Source of the DNA: Taeniopygia guttata
Lineage: Eukaryota; Chordata; Aves; Passeriformes; Estrildidae
Length of the DNA stretch: 64,000 nt
Direction: 5' to 3'
Assembly (NCBI RefSeq): GCF_048771995.1
Contig: NC_133026.1
Span: forward strand, 10,732,001 to 10,796,000
The notes beneath the pieces were generated by a model, which saw only the letters and a program-made list of their open reading frames with translations, was not told where the DNA came from and ran no database searches. A program made the position numbers and the translations under genes. Every line of letters starts with the position of its first letter. Position 1 is the first letter of the stretch. Shown here in pieces: positions 49,091 through 61,830 of this stretch.

Positions 49091-50527
49091 GTAGAAGCTA
49101 GAAGGTGAGACACTTATAATTAGTCTAATGAGGATCAATCAGATGACACCAGCTGCCTAACCATTGTCAGGTCATTTTATGGGCATTACAGCAGCAGCAT
49201 GGTTGTAAAGAGAAATGATAGAGGTATTAAGCAGTGACTACTTTCAGGACAAGCTTTTTCCACTCATGAATGCAGGTTTATGAAATAAAGTGTAGAGTAA
49301 CAGCAGTTAATTGGGATATACCCAAAAGGTGAGCTGCCTGTTTATTGAGTGCTGCAATCTCCCATCTAATGCCCACCTAGTGCCTTAGTAAGCCCCTGAT
49401 TCCTGTGCACACATTCACTATAACTATCCCCATTTATACCTTTTCTACATGAAGTACAATTGTGAAAATTTGGTCTATGTCCAGAAAATACAGGCACAGA
49501 ATCAATTATAATGCTAGAGGAGAATTCTAACCATTGGAATCACCTGCTATTCACAAGCAACTTTTTAAAAATCCAAATCCATCTGGGGGGAGTCCATCCA
49601 AATTTCTCAGAAGGGTTTCTAGAGTATCCAAGTGCTCACCTCTGCTACACATTCACTGCCACTAAGTAGCAAGTAGGTCCTGTGAGTAATTTTTCCCTTT
49701 GTAGTCTCTTCATGTTCATACATAATTTTCCAAGGTGAGGTTTTTTCCAATAAGGAAGGAATGTTCATGCACAAAGGCAGTAGGTTGAAACGTGCGTTGA
49801 GCCAACCTGGAACTTGTGGTTTAATAATCCCCTAAGACATTAACCAGGAAGGGACATTTGCCTTCTTGTGTGTTGCATAGAACTTAAAAGAGACCAAGGG
49901 AGGGATATGAATTCATTATTCATGCATTATTCAGCACTCATTATTCTTTCCCCTACAGACTGCACAAGTGTCTGAACTCACTCTAGTCAATGGAAGTTCA
50001 GTCACTGCTGGCAGTGGTCCTAAAGCAAATTCTGGCTGACCAGTGCTGGTGTCTGCTCTGGGGGGAGCTGAATCCCCCCTCCCCAGTGAGCTGGTGGACA
50101 TAGGTATTCAGTGACACAGCTGCCTGTGAGCTGAACTGAAACTGTGCATCAGATGTTGTGTACTGTCAGCAGGAAAGAGGAACAATGTGCTTATGGAAGT
50201 TTTATCTCTGCTGCTGCTGAGCTCGCTGTAGAGAGGCTATGAAGAAACAAATTCACCGGCCATAAAAAGCTTTGTTGTAAAATTATGATTTACGTACAAC
50301 ATAAAAATTATGTTGTATGGTAATGAAAGGTCATTTGCCTGTGTTTGGGATGAAAGTCACAGACCTGCTATAGCTAATTCTTGGAAGGAATGGTAACCTG
50401 TGAATGTTTCATATGCCTATTTCCAGGATTAGTGCATCACTTAACTTTATATGTGATATGAAGACGTTAAAGAGATGCAGCATAAAGGCTTGCAAAAAGC
50501 CACAATTTCTATCCAGATATATTAATA

Positions 50528-50547
50528 GTGATCTATTAATAGATCAC
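50528..50547. repeat. 20-bp perfect palindrome without loop
   Basis: GTGATCTATTAATAGATCAC is its own reverse complement. A 20-base perfect palindrome is rare by chance; it could be a dimeric transcription-factor site or a template-switch product. Confidence 0.92.
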
Positions 50548-52717
50548 GTTACATGCAAATATGCTTCATGCTAACATTATTTAGCTAAAATACAAGCAAT
50601 AAGTACTGTTCTCAAAGGCACAGGAAATACATTTAAAACCAGTCTATGTTTTAATAGTTTTCTTGTGTCATTGGTAGGCTTAAAGTTAGATAATCTACAT
50701 ACCTGACACGGTTTAAGCAACCAAGGCCAAAGGAGAGTGTGGAAAAACTTCTCAGCATTGCTTCATTTAAATCACAAGAATATTTTTCCAAAATCAATGC
50801 CTTTTCTAATATTCACTTTCAATACATACATACCCAATTTTTTTTTTTCCTCACTTGTGCAATCTAATATCAAATCGGACTGAAATGAGAAAAACCTATT
50901 CAGTACAGTGGCTAAGCAGTTAAAAATGTCATTCAACAATTTGCCAGGTCACTGTCACAAATATGTTGCTAGGTGATTGTGGATGTTGTCAGCCACTAAA
51001 ATACATGCATTTTCCAGATGTATTCATTAAATCATTTTCTGTTGAGTGATTCTGTGGTACAATGAAATTGGATGCCTTATTAAGGACCTAAATATTTTTA
51101 AATATATAATGTAATCTGAATTATATTGAAAAATGTCATTTGTTGTGTAAGTGGAGGAAAGGGATCCAAATTTGGGAAATTTGACTAAGGGTTTCTAGAG
51201 ATTCAGCTCCCTAGAAACTGCAATTTTACACTATCCTCTTGGGTTTTGTAACTTCTGTGCATACCTAATGCTCACATTCTGCATCTAATTATTCTACAGC
51301 TGATCCCTGTTAATTGGCATTTCCATCAGCCAGTGATATGACTCATTAACCCTTTGGAAAGCAGCCTTTCAAAAGTTAATAACCGTAGCGTTTGAAACTT
51401 CAGGCTGACGTAATACCCACTCATAAAAACACTGGCAGTGAAGTGTGAACTTCAGGCTGTTTCAGGTGTCATTCTGGCAGCTGATTGTATCAGTCACACA
51501 GAGTTCACCCCACAGGCAAGACCCCAAAAGCTGGGCTGCTTTTCCAGCTTCCTGTTCCTGGCAGAGGTTGGTCTCTTTATCAAAGTGAGCCAGAAGAGCT
51601 GCCAAACTCCTGGCAGTGTGCACTGGTGACATTGGAAGTGTCTATAACACACATTTAGGTACTGAGCTCAGGTATAAAAACCCGTGTTAGAGGGTTCTAA
51701 TTTGCAAGCTGACTCCACACATCAAATAATGGGGGCAATAACTGGATACAGCAATCATTTGTAGTGCAAGTCAAATCTACAGATTCATTCTGGCCTCAAT
51801 ATCTACAAATGTACATTGAGTAGATATGAGGCAGGGTTCAAAGAATGTGCTACTGGTTGCATTTTTCCTAGAGCTTTGAACTGTAACATCTGTGTGCTTC
51901 CTGGTTCAATGTTCATCTGGAATGATTGAGAGATTACTCGAGTGGTTTGGCAGGGACTTGCAAGATCACACTTTTCAGCTCAGACCAGCCTGCACCAAAG
52001 GTATTTATACGTGCATGGATTTAAGTGTAAAGCGTCCAGAGAGAAAAATGTGTTAGTGTTAATTCCAAAATTATCTCCTCTGGCTCAGGGAGTTCGCGGG
52101 CCACGAGTGATGGCAGACTGAGTGGTTATTCTGAGAAAATACTGCTATTTATTATTTTTCTGCATTCAGCAAATTTTTCCCTAGGCATCCACTTTTGGCC
52201 ACATACCAGAGGTGAAATACTGCACCATATGGATCTTGACCTGGTCTCTGTGGCCACTTTAATGTTCTTAAGCCCGTGCAGCACTGACTCTTTGTGACAG
52301 TCTGTGTGATTTCCAGCAGCATGGGGAGTTCATGACATTGGTCTCCAGGGGATTGTAATAGGTACAGAAGGAAAATATCACAGAATAAATCCTTAATCTT
52401 TCTGGCAAAGCTGAAGGAAGGGCAGCAGTTTGTGAGGTTTATGGTTACTGTAGGTGCAGTTTTTAAGCATAGCTTAAATAGTTGTATGTGTTATGCCTCA
52501 GCTAAGTATCTTTTACCACATCAAAAGTTTAGATAACATAAAATGTTCTCTGTTCTAAAAGAATGAGGTAGCACTTCACTGTCTGCTGGAGGTTGTGCTG
52601 TTGTGCCATTGCTCCAGGGAGAAGTGGTGTTGGAGGAGATTCATTGCTCTTCCTCTCAGCTTCACTGGCATCACCTAATGAAACAGGAGACAGTGCCATG
52701 AGTTGTGACTTGGGATG

Positions 52718-52768
52718 CTCAGACTGGACTGTGTGACCTCTTGAGATACCTTCCAATCCACATTTCTG
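52718..52768 (+). repeat. Small CR1-like 3' tail fragment
   Basis: 'cagactggactgtgtgacct', 'cttgagataccttccaatcc' and 'acatttctgg' resemble the CR1 3' tail (ggactggatgacct... tcccttccaacc). It is short and diverged, and about 280 bases left of a longer copy in the same orientation. Confidence 0.5.
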
Positions 52769-53045
52769 GAGTCCATAGAAGGCCTACACTCACCAGAATC
52801 AGTAACTCAGGGCAGCTATTCCAGAGCATCTCAAATGGCTTCACACATTTATGTGATGGCAGCTGCATCGTGTCCCCTCATCAGCAAAATGCAATGGGAG
52901 TGATGCAGCTGAACTGGCTGTCTGACAATTCACCAACCAAGCAGGTGGATATAATCCACACCCTTTGGGATGACCTGGCATATCTGACCTGCTCCTCAGA
53001 TGTCACTTCAGAAGGACCTGTGTCTATTATGATTCTGTGTCATTT

Positions 53046-53595
53046 TGAAGGGGGTGATTCTGCCCCTTCTACTCTGCTTTTGTGAGATCCCACCTGGAGT
53101 ATTGTGAGCAGTTCTGCTGTCCCCAGCACCAGAAGGACATGGAATTGTTGGAGTAAATCCAGAGGAGGGAGGGTCATGGAGTTGATAAGAGAACTGGAGA
53201 ACCTCCCCTGTGAAGACAGGCTTACAAAGGTGGGGCTGTTCAGCCTGGAGAGGAGAAGGTTGTGTGGAGACCTCAGAGCAACCTTTCAGTATCTAAAGGG
53301 AATCTGCTGGGAAGTTGGAGAGGGACTCTTGATCAGGAACTGCAGCGATTGGACAAGGAGCAATGGGTACAAACTGAAAGAGGAGAAATTTAGGTTAGAT
53401 ATTAAATGTGGTTAGACAATGGAATGAATGGTTTGCTCAAGGTGGTTTTGGATCTCCCAACCCCAGTGTTCAAGGCAGGGTTGGACAAGGCCTTGAGCAA
53501 CCTGGTCTAGTGGGAGATGTCCATGCCCATGGCAGAGGGGCTTCGGACTAGATGGTCTTTAAGGTCCATTTGAAACCCTTGTCATTCTATGAGTA
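53046..53595 (+). repeat. CR1 LINE 3' end, longest copy in the window
   Basis: Sense CR1 from the end of the reverse-transcriptase frame to the tail: 'ctactctgcttttgtgagat', 'cccacctggagtattgtga', 'gggctgttcagcctggaga', 'ggagacctcagagcaacctt', 'aggttggacaaggcc'-type words, 'ctagatggtctttaaggtcc', ending 'cattctatgag'. Frames such as 53,104-53,415 are remnants of the element, interrupted and non-functional. It is 5'-truncated; no intact ORF2 is present. Confidence 0.95.
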
Positions 53596-54261
53596 TCTCA
53601 TGTGTCCAGAGATACTTCAAATGGCAGGACATGCTTGTCTTTAGGAAACTGAATCAAGCCCTGGATATCTCCTGGGGTGAACAGAAGCAATTTTGCTTTT
53701 TCTTCTGCAGCACAGAAGATGTCAGGGTACCTGAGTGGCCTGTTCACCTTAAATAATCAATCTCTGCAAGGCTGTGGTTGGTAGCTTTAGCTTGCAGAAT
53801 CCCAGCACCGGGTCAAAAAACACCCAAGCATTCCAGTGCACAAATGATGATCTGGGATAAAGCCCTGCTGTCAGATTACATTTGTTCAACAAGTGCAGCT
53901 GCCTAACCAGGGCCACAGGTCAGGCTCGTGTGCACGGTAGCTCATTTACACATTGTTTGGGTTTTGCCTCGTTCTTTCTACTGTCACTCAAAGTGGAGCT
54001 GGGTGTAGGTACTGGTCCTGCTGGCTTTTTGGGGAACACCCACACTTTAGCAGTTCCCACAGTGGCAGGACAGGGGGTGACATAGCCCGGATCCCACTGA
54101 TGTTTTAGCACAGACACCAGAGGGACCCTCAGTGCTGAAAAGCACTGTCACATGGCCAGACAGAGAAGGATGAGCCCTAGGGACAGTCAGGTGGTCTCTA
54201 AAGTTAAAATTACTTAAATCAATTGTTATTCAAGTGCAATTGCTGTAGCTTCCTTGTGGTA

Positions 54262-54400
54262 TTTCCCAGAAACCTCAATACCCTTGCTTTTCTCAGTACA
54301 GACAGTGGAATATCTTAAATAAAATATATTCCTATTGACACTTCTTTTAATGCAATGTCAGAAGTTTCCAGAAAGATGCTTGAACTGTAGAAATTTAAGT
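54262..54400 (-). repeat. Unidentified diverged repeat, copy A
   Basis: Aligns by eye with copy B at 56,332-56,470: 'cttgcttttctcag' / 'cttgcttttcttag', 'cttttaatgcaatg', 'gaagtttccagaaagatg' / 'gaagtttccaaaaagaca', 'ctgtagaa'. On the minus strand both read a similar peptide; here it is FLETSDIALKEVSIGIYFI. The family is not recognised; it may be an old transposon remnant. Confidence 0.7.
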
Positions 54401-55008
54401 CAATATCACTTAAATTTAAAATTATTTCTCTGTTTTGAATCTGAGCAATTGATTGCCCTGATCTTGGAATAAAAGTTCCAAAGAGAGCTTCCCACCACAT
54501 GACGTGGAAGGATAGAGATGTGCTCCACAGACTGGAGATGGACTGTACTGTACTAGAGCCAGCCTGTTTCCCTGGAAATCAAACCACCTGAAACTTGGCT
54601 GTGCTACCAGAACACTGCAGCCACTGCCAAGGTCCTCTCTGCATATTTAAATTTACACCAACTCTGTGTTGTGACAAAGTGCCAAGCACTGATGGGAACC
54701 TTCTGTCTCTAGTAAGAATTTTGGACACATTATAACAACAAAGGATTAATATAGCTTTGCTTGAAAGCAGAATTTAAATGAGGTTATTTAGGAACACGCA
54801 ATCTTATTTCTTTGAAATACTATTTCATTATATGAAGATATAATGTATTAACATTTATCTGGAAAATGCTTTTTTTTTTGTATTTAATGACTACTTTTTA
54901 GCATTTCCAGAATGAATAATATTTTCTAGAATATATTTATTCTGGAATGAGCTTTTGCAGGTTTGAGTGATAGAATCAATCAAGAAACTGACTGTGTATG
55001 TTTAACAC

Positions 55009-55062
55009 GAAAAACAACAACAGTAATAGTGGTAGTAATAATAATAGTAATAATAATAATAA
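55009..55062. repeat. AAT/AAC-type trinucleotide microsatellite
   Basis: 'aacaacaacagtaatagtgg', then 'tagtaataataatagtaata' and 'ataataataa': an interrupted (TAA)n/(AAC)n tract of about 54 bases. Confidence 0.9.
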
Positions 55063-56331
55063 TTTTCTTAAAATTACATATACATCCTTTCTTACAAGCT
55101 ACTTCAATATACTGAGATTTACAGGGATCTGTTTAGTTTATCCCTGCTTTGAGAATCAGTTTGATTATAGCATATAAGCATTATCAGAGGAACAAAACAC
55201 TGTAAACTAAGAGCTGTTTCATCTAACAGAGACAAGAGCAACACAGAAAAAAATTAAGACTTAAAACTTTATTAGCAATGAATACTATTTTAACAACACA
55301 TGCGGATGATATCACAGCAGAGTACCCAATGAAAATGGTGTATTCTCCCTAGTTTTTGTCTTCAAACAGGCACTTGAATGTCAAGGTGATGGTGAGCTCT
55401 TCTGCAATAATCTTGTCTCTGGACCTCTCTTTGGGACTGAGGGAGGCCTGAGGAAACCTGCCCTGGGTGAAAAGACCAGAACATTAAATTCTCCTCTTCT
55501 CCTAACACAACTCCCTAATCACCATTGAGCAATTATCCCTTTCCATTTGCTCTAAAAGGAAAACAAGTGATAATGTAGATTAACTTAAATGGCTGATGAT
55601 TATTCAGAGATGTAGGGTGACAAGAGTTTCCCTAAATTGAGCAGACTGGATCCTGCTGTGATATAAACACTCATTTTTGTAACCACGGGTTTAGTATTTC
55701 TCCTTTAAATTCAGCTTTGCTCATTCTTCCAAAGCGGCTGCACATAACAACACCTCTGGACTGGCAGCCTGGTACATTTAAAATAAACTTTGTTATTGGT
55801 GGGTTGTTGTAACTGTCACAGAATTTTTAAAAGTTACATTTTCCTAGAACCCACTAGAGAGGTGTTAAGTAATTAAAAAAATGTGTGGTGTGTTTGTTTA
55901 TTTATTTATAAAGGATGTATTAATAGTAGTTTAATGGACCATCAAATTTTGCTGTTTCAAAATAAAAGTATATAACTGTTGTATGTGCTTTCTAAAGCTG
56001 TTGCACTGGCATCTGCTGTTCAGACTGTTAATACTTTAATATTTTGAAAAGCAAATTCAATTAACTCTCGAGTGTTAATGTACATTGCACACATACAGGG
56101 GCACCCCAGTTTGCTCATTTTGGATGAGGCCATGACTGTATAAACAGAGGCATTTCAGAGAAATGTATTCACTGGCTTATCTTTAGCACAAAACACCAAA
56201 TAAAAAGGAGCTAATATTTTGATTTTTCACATGAAGCACTGCAGTACAGTCCCACTCATCCCAAGATGGTGCTGAGAGGAGTAAGGCAGCTCTTGCAGGA
56301 TGTACCTCCCTTGCTGTGTGTGGTTCATGGC

Positions 56332-56470
56332 GCACCCCAGAAGCCTGCACATTCTTGCTTTTCTTAGAATGGATGGTGAGTTATCTTTAATAAAGTGCAC
56401 TCCTACTGAGATCACTTTTAATGCAATGGTGGAAGTTTCCAAAAAGACATTTAAGCTGTAGAATCTGTGG
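56332..56470 (-). repeat. Unidentified diverged repeat, copy B
   Basis: Partner of copy A about 2 kb away in the same orientation. The minus strand reads FLETSTIALKVISVGVHFI, matching copy A with mostly conservative changes (V/I, H/Y), and this copy continues open for a total frame of about 94 residues. There are no splice sites or family match, so I treat it as a repeat and not a gene. Confidence 0.7.
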
Positions 56471-59400
56471 GAGTAGCAATGCTTAAGGACTAAACCTTTC
56501 TGCTGCGCCACTAACAGAGTGCTTCACTTTCTCCATAACTTGTGCTGTTACTAAGGGCTATTTTGTATCACTGAAAATAAACAGAGTAATTCTTATTCAT
56601 AAAGCCTGTCTTGCTGCCCTCATTCCTAATGACTTTGGACATAATGCAATAAACTTTTGCCACTTCCACTGTGCAGGAACTGTGCTCTCCAGCAGTCCCA
56701 TCGCCTCTGTGCATCAGGTGAATTTGATTTTCCTGTAGGCTTTACTTACCCACATTTTGTCGTCCCTGGGCCTGCTACTGCCCAAGTGGCTCAAGGCTGG
56801 TTTTGGGAGCATGTGTGGTCCACGTGAAAGGCTGAAAGCAGGACAACAAGGCAAGGATTGAGTTTGAGGCACACTGATGAGTTGGAGTCCAGGTCGATGA
56901 GGAGAAGGGGGCTGTCTACCTGGTGGTTCCAAGGTACATGGGGAGCTCCAAGGTGTGGGATTGGAGGCATTTATTTTACTGATGCTCTGCTAGAGAGAAC
57001 ATAAACTTGGAGCACAGGATGAAGTAACTGGTATTTGTTTTGCTTTTGTGTTTTTACTTCATTTGTTCTGTCTACACATGTCTAAGCCTCAAATTCCAAA
57101 CCACGATTTAATCCCTTCTCCTCTGGAGCCCTTGGAGGTAGAAAACAAAGTTGTGGTAAATCATATCATTAGACTTTAATAGCCAATATACAGTAAGTAA
57201 CATTTTTTCCTCCCAAGGGAGTTATTTAATGTTTAATGAAAATACCAATTTGCATAATTCACTTGCAGTATAAAGGTCACCAACAGTCTGTCACTAGGAA
57301 AACATGGTAATTGCTTAAGATAAATATCTTCCATTGACAAAAGAATGTTAATTTGTTGAAAAGGACTACTTAAAATTATTATATTTTAACTATTATATCA
57401 TCTTTATTCTATTTTTGAGAACATCAAAACTTCTGCAGTAGAGCTCTCAAAGCTGTGTATCACTTTCTCAAAGGCAGAAGATGTTGAGACCAGGCAGACC
57501 AGGCTTCTCTATTAGGTGGTAGATAAATGGCAAAAATATCCATAAATATGAGAAGTCGGAGGGAACCTGAGTGATGGACAACGTAGAAGAAGGTATTTGG
57601 GTCAAAGACACAGCGGTCCCACACCGAGTTCCCTCTGTGCTGTGATCAGGAAGACCCTGATGGTCATATGCCATCACCAAAACCTCTTGAATCACAAATA
57701 CAGTCTCTTTTAAAGTTGTGTTCTAAGAGAAACAGAGAATGGTTCCTGGTAAAGCACAACTCGGCCAAGCACTGGACACCTGCTGAGCCTTTGCATGAGC
57801 AAGCCCAGACAAGGACTGGACATCATGGCATCCACACAGGAAGAAGCAGATGGTGGAAATCTCTGCTGGGACAGTGTGTGGAGCCCAGCACTGATCCTGA
57901 CAGCTGCAGACCATAGGCTGCTTTGGGCCAGGGGCCACCACCATGCCCAGAATGTTTGCCAGGAATATCCAAAACTGGCATCCAGCTACCAGCTGTGCTG
58001 GAGCACCCTGCATTGCCAGGGGAATATGTGTCAGAACCCACCTCCAACAGGGACTTTCTAAATTGTGAGTCTATGCAGTGTAGCCACAGCCACACAGGAG
58101 TACCTGGGCTGGAGCGACTGGTGTCACTTTGTATCTCACTGCTTCTCCAAGAGATGCCTATCAGGGCTTGTAAAGATGACTCAATCTAATAGAATCCTTT
58201 TCCCATTCACTGTAAAGCCAGGAGGATTTATCTCTTATCCTATAGGTGCACCATAAGGGTGTCTTTAATACAGGGAAGTGGCCCTGAGTGAGTGACACAC
58301 TGTTTGCAGAGGGACAAACCTACTTTTGCAACTCAGCACAATAGACCAAAGCCACACTATGTTTCATTTAATGATTACTGCTGCACAAAGCTTTCAAATA
58401 ATAAGTACTTGCATATTTTAAACCTGACCAAGCTAAGCATTTAATTTACTATTCACTTGACACCACTTTAGTTCATTAAAACCTCTGCAGCATTGGAGAA
58501 GGTGAAGAGGGCAATATGATTAAGATAGCATGATTAGGGCAAGGCATGGGGTTCTCTCAGCTGAGAGCTGAGGGAATCTTGTTCTTTCCTTCAAAGACAG
58601 CAGTGGTGGCTCTCCTTGGCTGGGCCAGGATGGAAATCCAGGCACCAGATTTCCCTGCTCTTGGGCACTCTGCAAGGTGATGCTTTGGGGATAAGCCTTG
58701 CACTGCACAGAATGACCCAAGCTGTTTACCTACAGGTCCTCAGAGTAGTATTTTTAAGGGATATTATCGATATTGATAACTCAGATCACCTCTGTTGTGA
58801 TATAGAAGCCATCTAATTTTTAATGCATTTATATGAATAGTTATATACATGTATATATATTTTTTAATGTTGGTGTTGCCACTGTGAAATAGAGTAGATG
58901 TACCAACTTTATTAATAAAATCCTGACAGCTAAGAAAAGATGGGGGATGCCACAGCAGAAGCAGTGAGGGCCTGTGGGTGTCAGGGCTGATGTCCTGGTC
59001 TGGCCTCAGTCTGACCCCATCCCAGGGAGGTGTCCCGTGCCCAGGGCTGGGGCGGTTCCTGCTCCCCTCCCAGTCCTGCTTCCTCCCAGGGATCTGAGGC
59101 ACCACACACAGCCAAGAGCTGAATGTGCAATTTCTGCAAAATCTGTCTTCTGCTTGCACTTAATCACAGAATTTTCTTTTTCCACCTCCTCACAAATCAA
59201 GACCCAGGAAAACAGTATAAGATCCAGTGCTGGATTTAGGCAGATTTTTGGTCAGAGGTTCCTCTGCTCTGCAAGCCCTCCACCCACTATGGTGAGCCAG
59301 GGTACGACCATTCCAGGTGTAGCTTCCCAGCTACTGGAAGCTATCTCATTTGAGATCTATGGCTGATCACTTCTGCTTTGAATTTAGGTTCTGTGTGATT

Positions 59401-60703
59401 TCCCAATGCAGAACTCTCATTAAAGAGAATTAGAGCACAATAAAAATAGGCTTTAAGGGACCAGCCTGTCCAGTCATTCGGGAGGTTCCTTACAGGATTA
59501 TTTTCTTGATACACAAATGCATGTACATAGTCACTAGTGGCTCCTTGGTATCCTTCCTAAGAGTGGCCAATAGCAGACATACAGAAGAGAGCTTTCCAGT
59601 AACAGACATATGGAAGAGCTTCCCAACACCAGCATTTCCACACAGAATCCCAGCTTTAAGCTGTCTGAAGTTTAGGCCTCCTTAAACCACAAGTGGCATA
59701 TTTGTCTTAAAAAAATTAATGCAACACAGCATCTAAAAATAATCCCATGGAGTCATACATTCTCTTGTTCCTCAGCATTTGAATCACTGCAGCTGACTCC
59801 ACAGTGCCACAAAACACAAAAATTTCCTAGAGTGAAATACTTAGAAATAAACAGATTCTCTCACTCTGTAAAGCACATACATAAGTCATGTTTTTTCAGA
59901 AAGTGCTGAAGGCTCTGGATGAGGAAGTTCTGGCCACACCTTGGTGCCCAAGGCCACACATGGCCAGAGCTGTGGGCACCCCACCAGCTTGCGTGCAACT
60001 CAGCTTGCATCAAGCTCTTACTCACACTTGTTTTCCCACAGGAGCTCAAAACCTGAAAACAATTAAACTGCTAGAAACCTGATTATTCTCCAAAGCTGAG
60101 ATCTGTGGTGGAAGTCCCAGGAGTGCTCACAGAGGAGCAGAGCATCAGCACAGGGCTCAGAGCAAACACCAGAAATGCAGTGGGGGACCAGAGCTGTCCC
60201 TCTCTAATGATGCTCCTGCAGCCAAGAAAACTGACTCTAGCTGGCAATGAGCAGGAGGCAGGGAAATTGTCTTCACTGCTGCTATGAAGTTCTTCCCTCT
60301 TCAACCAACACTTTAAAGAAGACACGGAGGAATGACTGGATCCCAAATACTCTGTTGACTGCATCTACAAATAGGCAAACACCTGTTGTTCACATTTTGC
60401 TGCTCGGGTGGTTTCTGGTAGCCCCTAAAATGACAAGACTCATCTCCAAAATAGTTAAGTTGTTAAACATAACAGTATCCTGTTCTTACATACTACAATT
60501 TCATATTAATTTTATTTGGGAGTGTATGAAGGAAAAGAGGTTAAGCCAAGCCTGGATTTAGGCACGCGATTTTTCTTTGACTACAAAAAGGAAAAGGCTG
60601 ATACACCTTCATTTAGGTGGCTTTGATTCATCCTCCAGCGCTAGCTCTGAACTGGCTGTGCGTGGTGATCACCGCGTGTGACAAACACCCAGCACGCCCG
60701 GAG

Positions 60704-60735
60704 CAAGGTCTGTGCCCAAGGTCTGTGCCCAAGGA
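60704..60735. repeat. 13-bp tandem duplication
   Basis: 'aaggtctgtgccc' is repeated directly and followed by a third start ('aaggactgag'). It lies in the left shoulder of the GC-rich island. Confidence 0.85.
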
Positions 60736-60974
60736 CTGAGGCGCCCCGGTTCGGGAAGCTGGGAAGCGCTGCCCTCAGGGAGCGGGCGTTCTCAAACAAA
60801 ACCTGTCTGCAAGGCGCCCGTGGGGAAAAGGCGGCAGCAGTCACACAGCATCTCCCCCTGCTCCACCCCCTTCACGCTAATTATGTGACCTGAACGCTCA
60901 CGCCTTAATTAGCCCGGAAACAAATTACGCTGGCTCCTCCTGGTGGCTGATCTCTCCGGGCTCGCCGCGTTCGA

Positions 60975-61630
60975 TGTGCCGGGGTGCGCGCTCCCCTCCC
61001 GGCTCCGTGCGCGCTCCCGTATCGGCTCCGTGCGCGCTCCCGTATCGGCTCCGTGCGCGCTCCCCTCCCGCTCTGTGCGCGCTCCCCTCCCGGCTCTGTG
61101 CGCGCTCCTCTCCCGGCTCCGTGCGCGCTCCCCTCCCGGCTCCGTGCGCGCTCCTGTCCCGGCTCTGTGCGCGCTCCTCTCCCGGCTCTGTGCGCGCACC
61201 CCTCCCGGCTCTGTGCGCGCTCCTCTCCCGGCTCTGTGCGCGCACCCCTCCCGGCTCTGTGCGCGCTCCTCTCCCGCTCCGTGCGCGCTCCCCTCCCGGC
61301 TCTGTGCGCGCTCCTGTCCCGGCTCCGTGCGCGCTCCCCTCCCGGCTCCGTGCGCGCTCCTCTCCCGCTCTGTGCGCGCTCCCCTCCCGGCTCTGTGCGC
61401 GCTCCTCTCCCGCTCTGTGCGCGCTCATGTCCCGGCCCTGTGCGCGCTCCCCTCCCGGCTCCGTGCGCGCTCCCCTCCCGGCTCTGTGCGCGCTCCTCTC
61501 CCGGCTTTGTGCGCGCTCCTCTCCCGGCTTTGTGCGCGCTCTCCTCCCGCTCCGTGCGCGCTCTCCTCCCGCTCCGTGCGCGCTCTCCTCCCGCTCCGTG
61601 CGCGCTCCCTCCCGGCTCTGTGCGCACTCC
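60975..61630. repeat. GC-rich minisatellite, 22-23 bp unit, 29 copies
   Basis: The unit is approximately ggctcYgtgcgcgctccYctccc. The core GTGCGCRC occurs 29 times, first at 60,984 and last ending near 61,627, at a mean spacing of 22.8 bases. Variants differ at fixed positions (ccg/ctg/ttg before TGCGCGC; ccct/tct/tgt after) and alternate in blocks; some units lack one G (22 bp). Because the unit is not a multiple of three, all frames stay open, yielding spurious 250-330 residue reading frames on both strands rich in Arg/Ala/Pro/Ser. Confidence 0.97.
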
Positions 61631-61830
61631 GCGGGGCCCGGAGCGCCGAGCGACCCCGGCCCTGCTGTGTCTGTCACCGCACCCGCGGCCACCGCGCCGC
61701 CCCTGGCGTCCCCAGGGCTTTGCTGCTCGTGGGCCGGGGGTGGCAGCGTCCCTCGGCACCGCGGGAGGACGGGGCTGGGCCGTGCGTGCTGCGGCTGTGC
61801 GTGGGACCATTCCTGGTGTGCGCTGCTGGG

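Larger units (their letters stand above)
46441..52700. other. Intergenic interval, no gene seen
   Basis: Contains the tandem repeats and hairpins listed separately, moderately GC-rich unique sequence near 47.8-48.6 kb, and AT-rich unique sequence from 49.1 to 52 kb. Reading frames up to about 130 residues near 48.3-48.7 kb have no splice context, no visible domain and low-complexity composition. Confidence 0.5.
53596..60640. other. Intergenic interval, no gene seen
   Basis: AT-rich unique DNA with a trinucleotide microsatellite (55,009-55,062) and a diverged repeat pair (54,262-54,400 and 56,332-56,470). Short reading frames near 57.7-58.2 kb and 58.9-59.3 kb occur on both strands with no splice or family evidence. 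Confidence 0.5.
60650..61830. other. Second CpG-rich island, built largely of a minisatellite
   Basis: GC- and CpG-dense sequence between AT-rich flanks. The core is the minisatellite at 60,975-61,630. The flanks contain unique GC-rich DNA (60,660-60,850 and 61,630-61,830). No convincing start codon with a splice donor was found. It could be an orphan promoter or only a GC-rich repeat island. Confidence 0.7.

Noticed and set aside
53104..53415. Plus-strand 103-codon frame
   Set aside because: It lies wholly inside a 5'-truncated CR1 copy and is a decayed fragment of that element.
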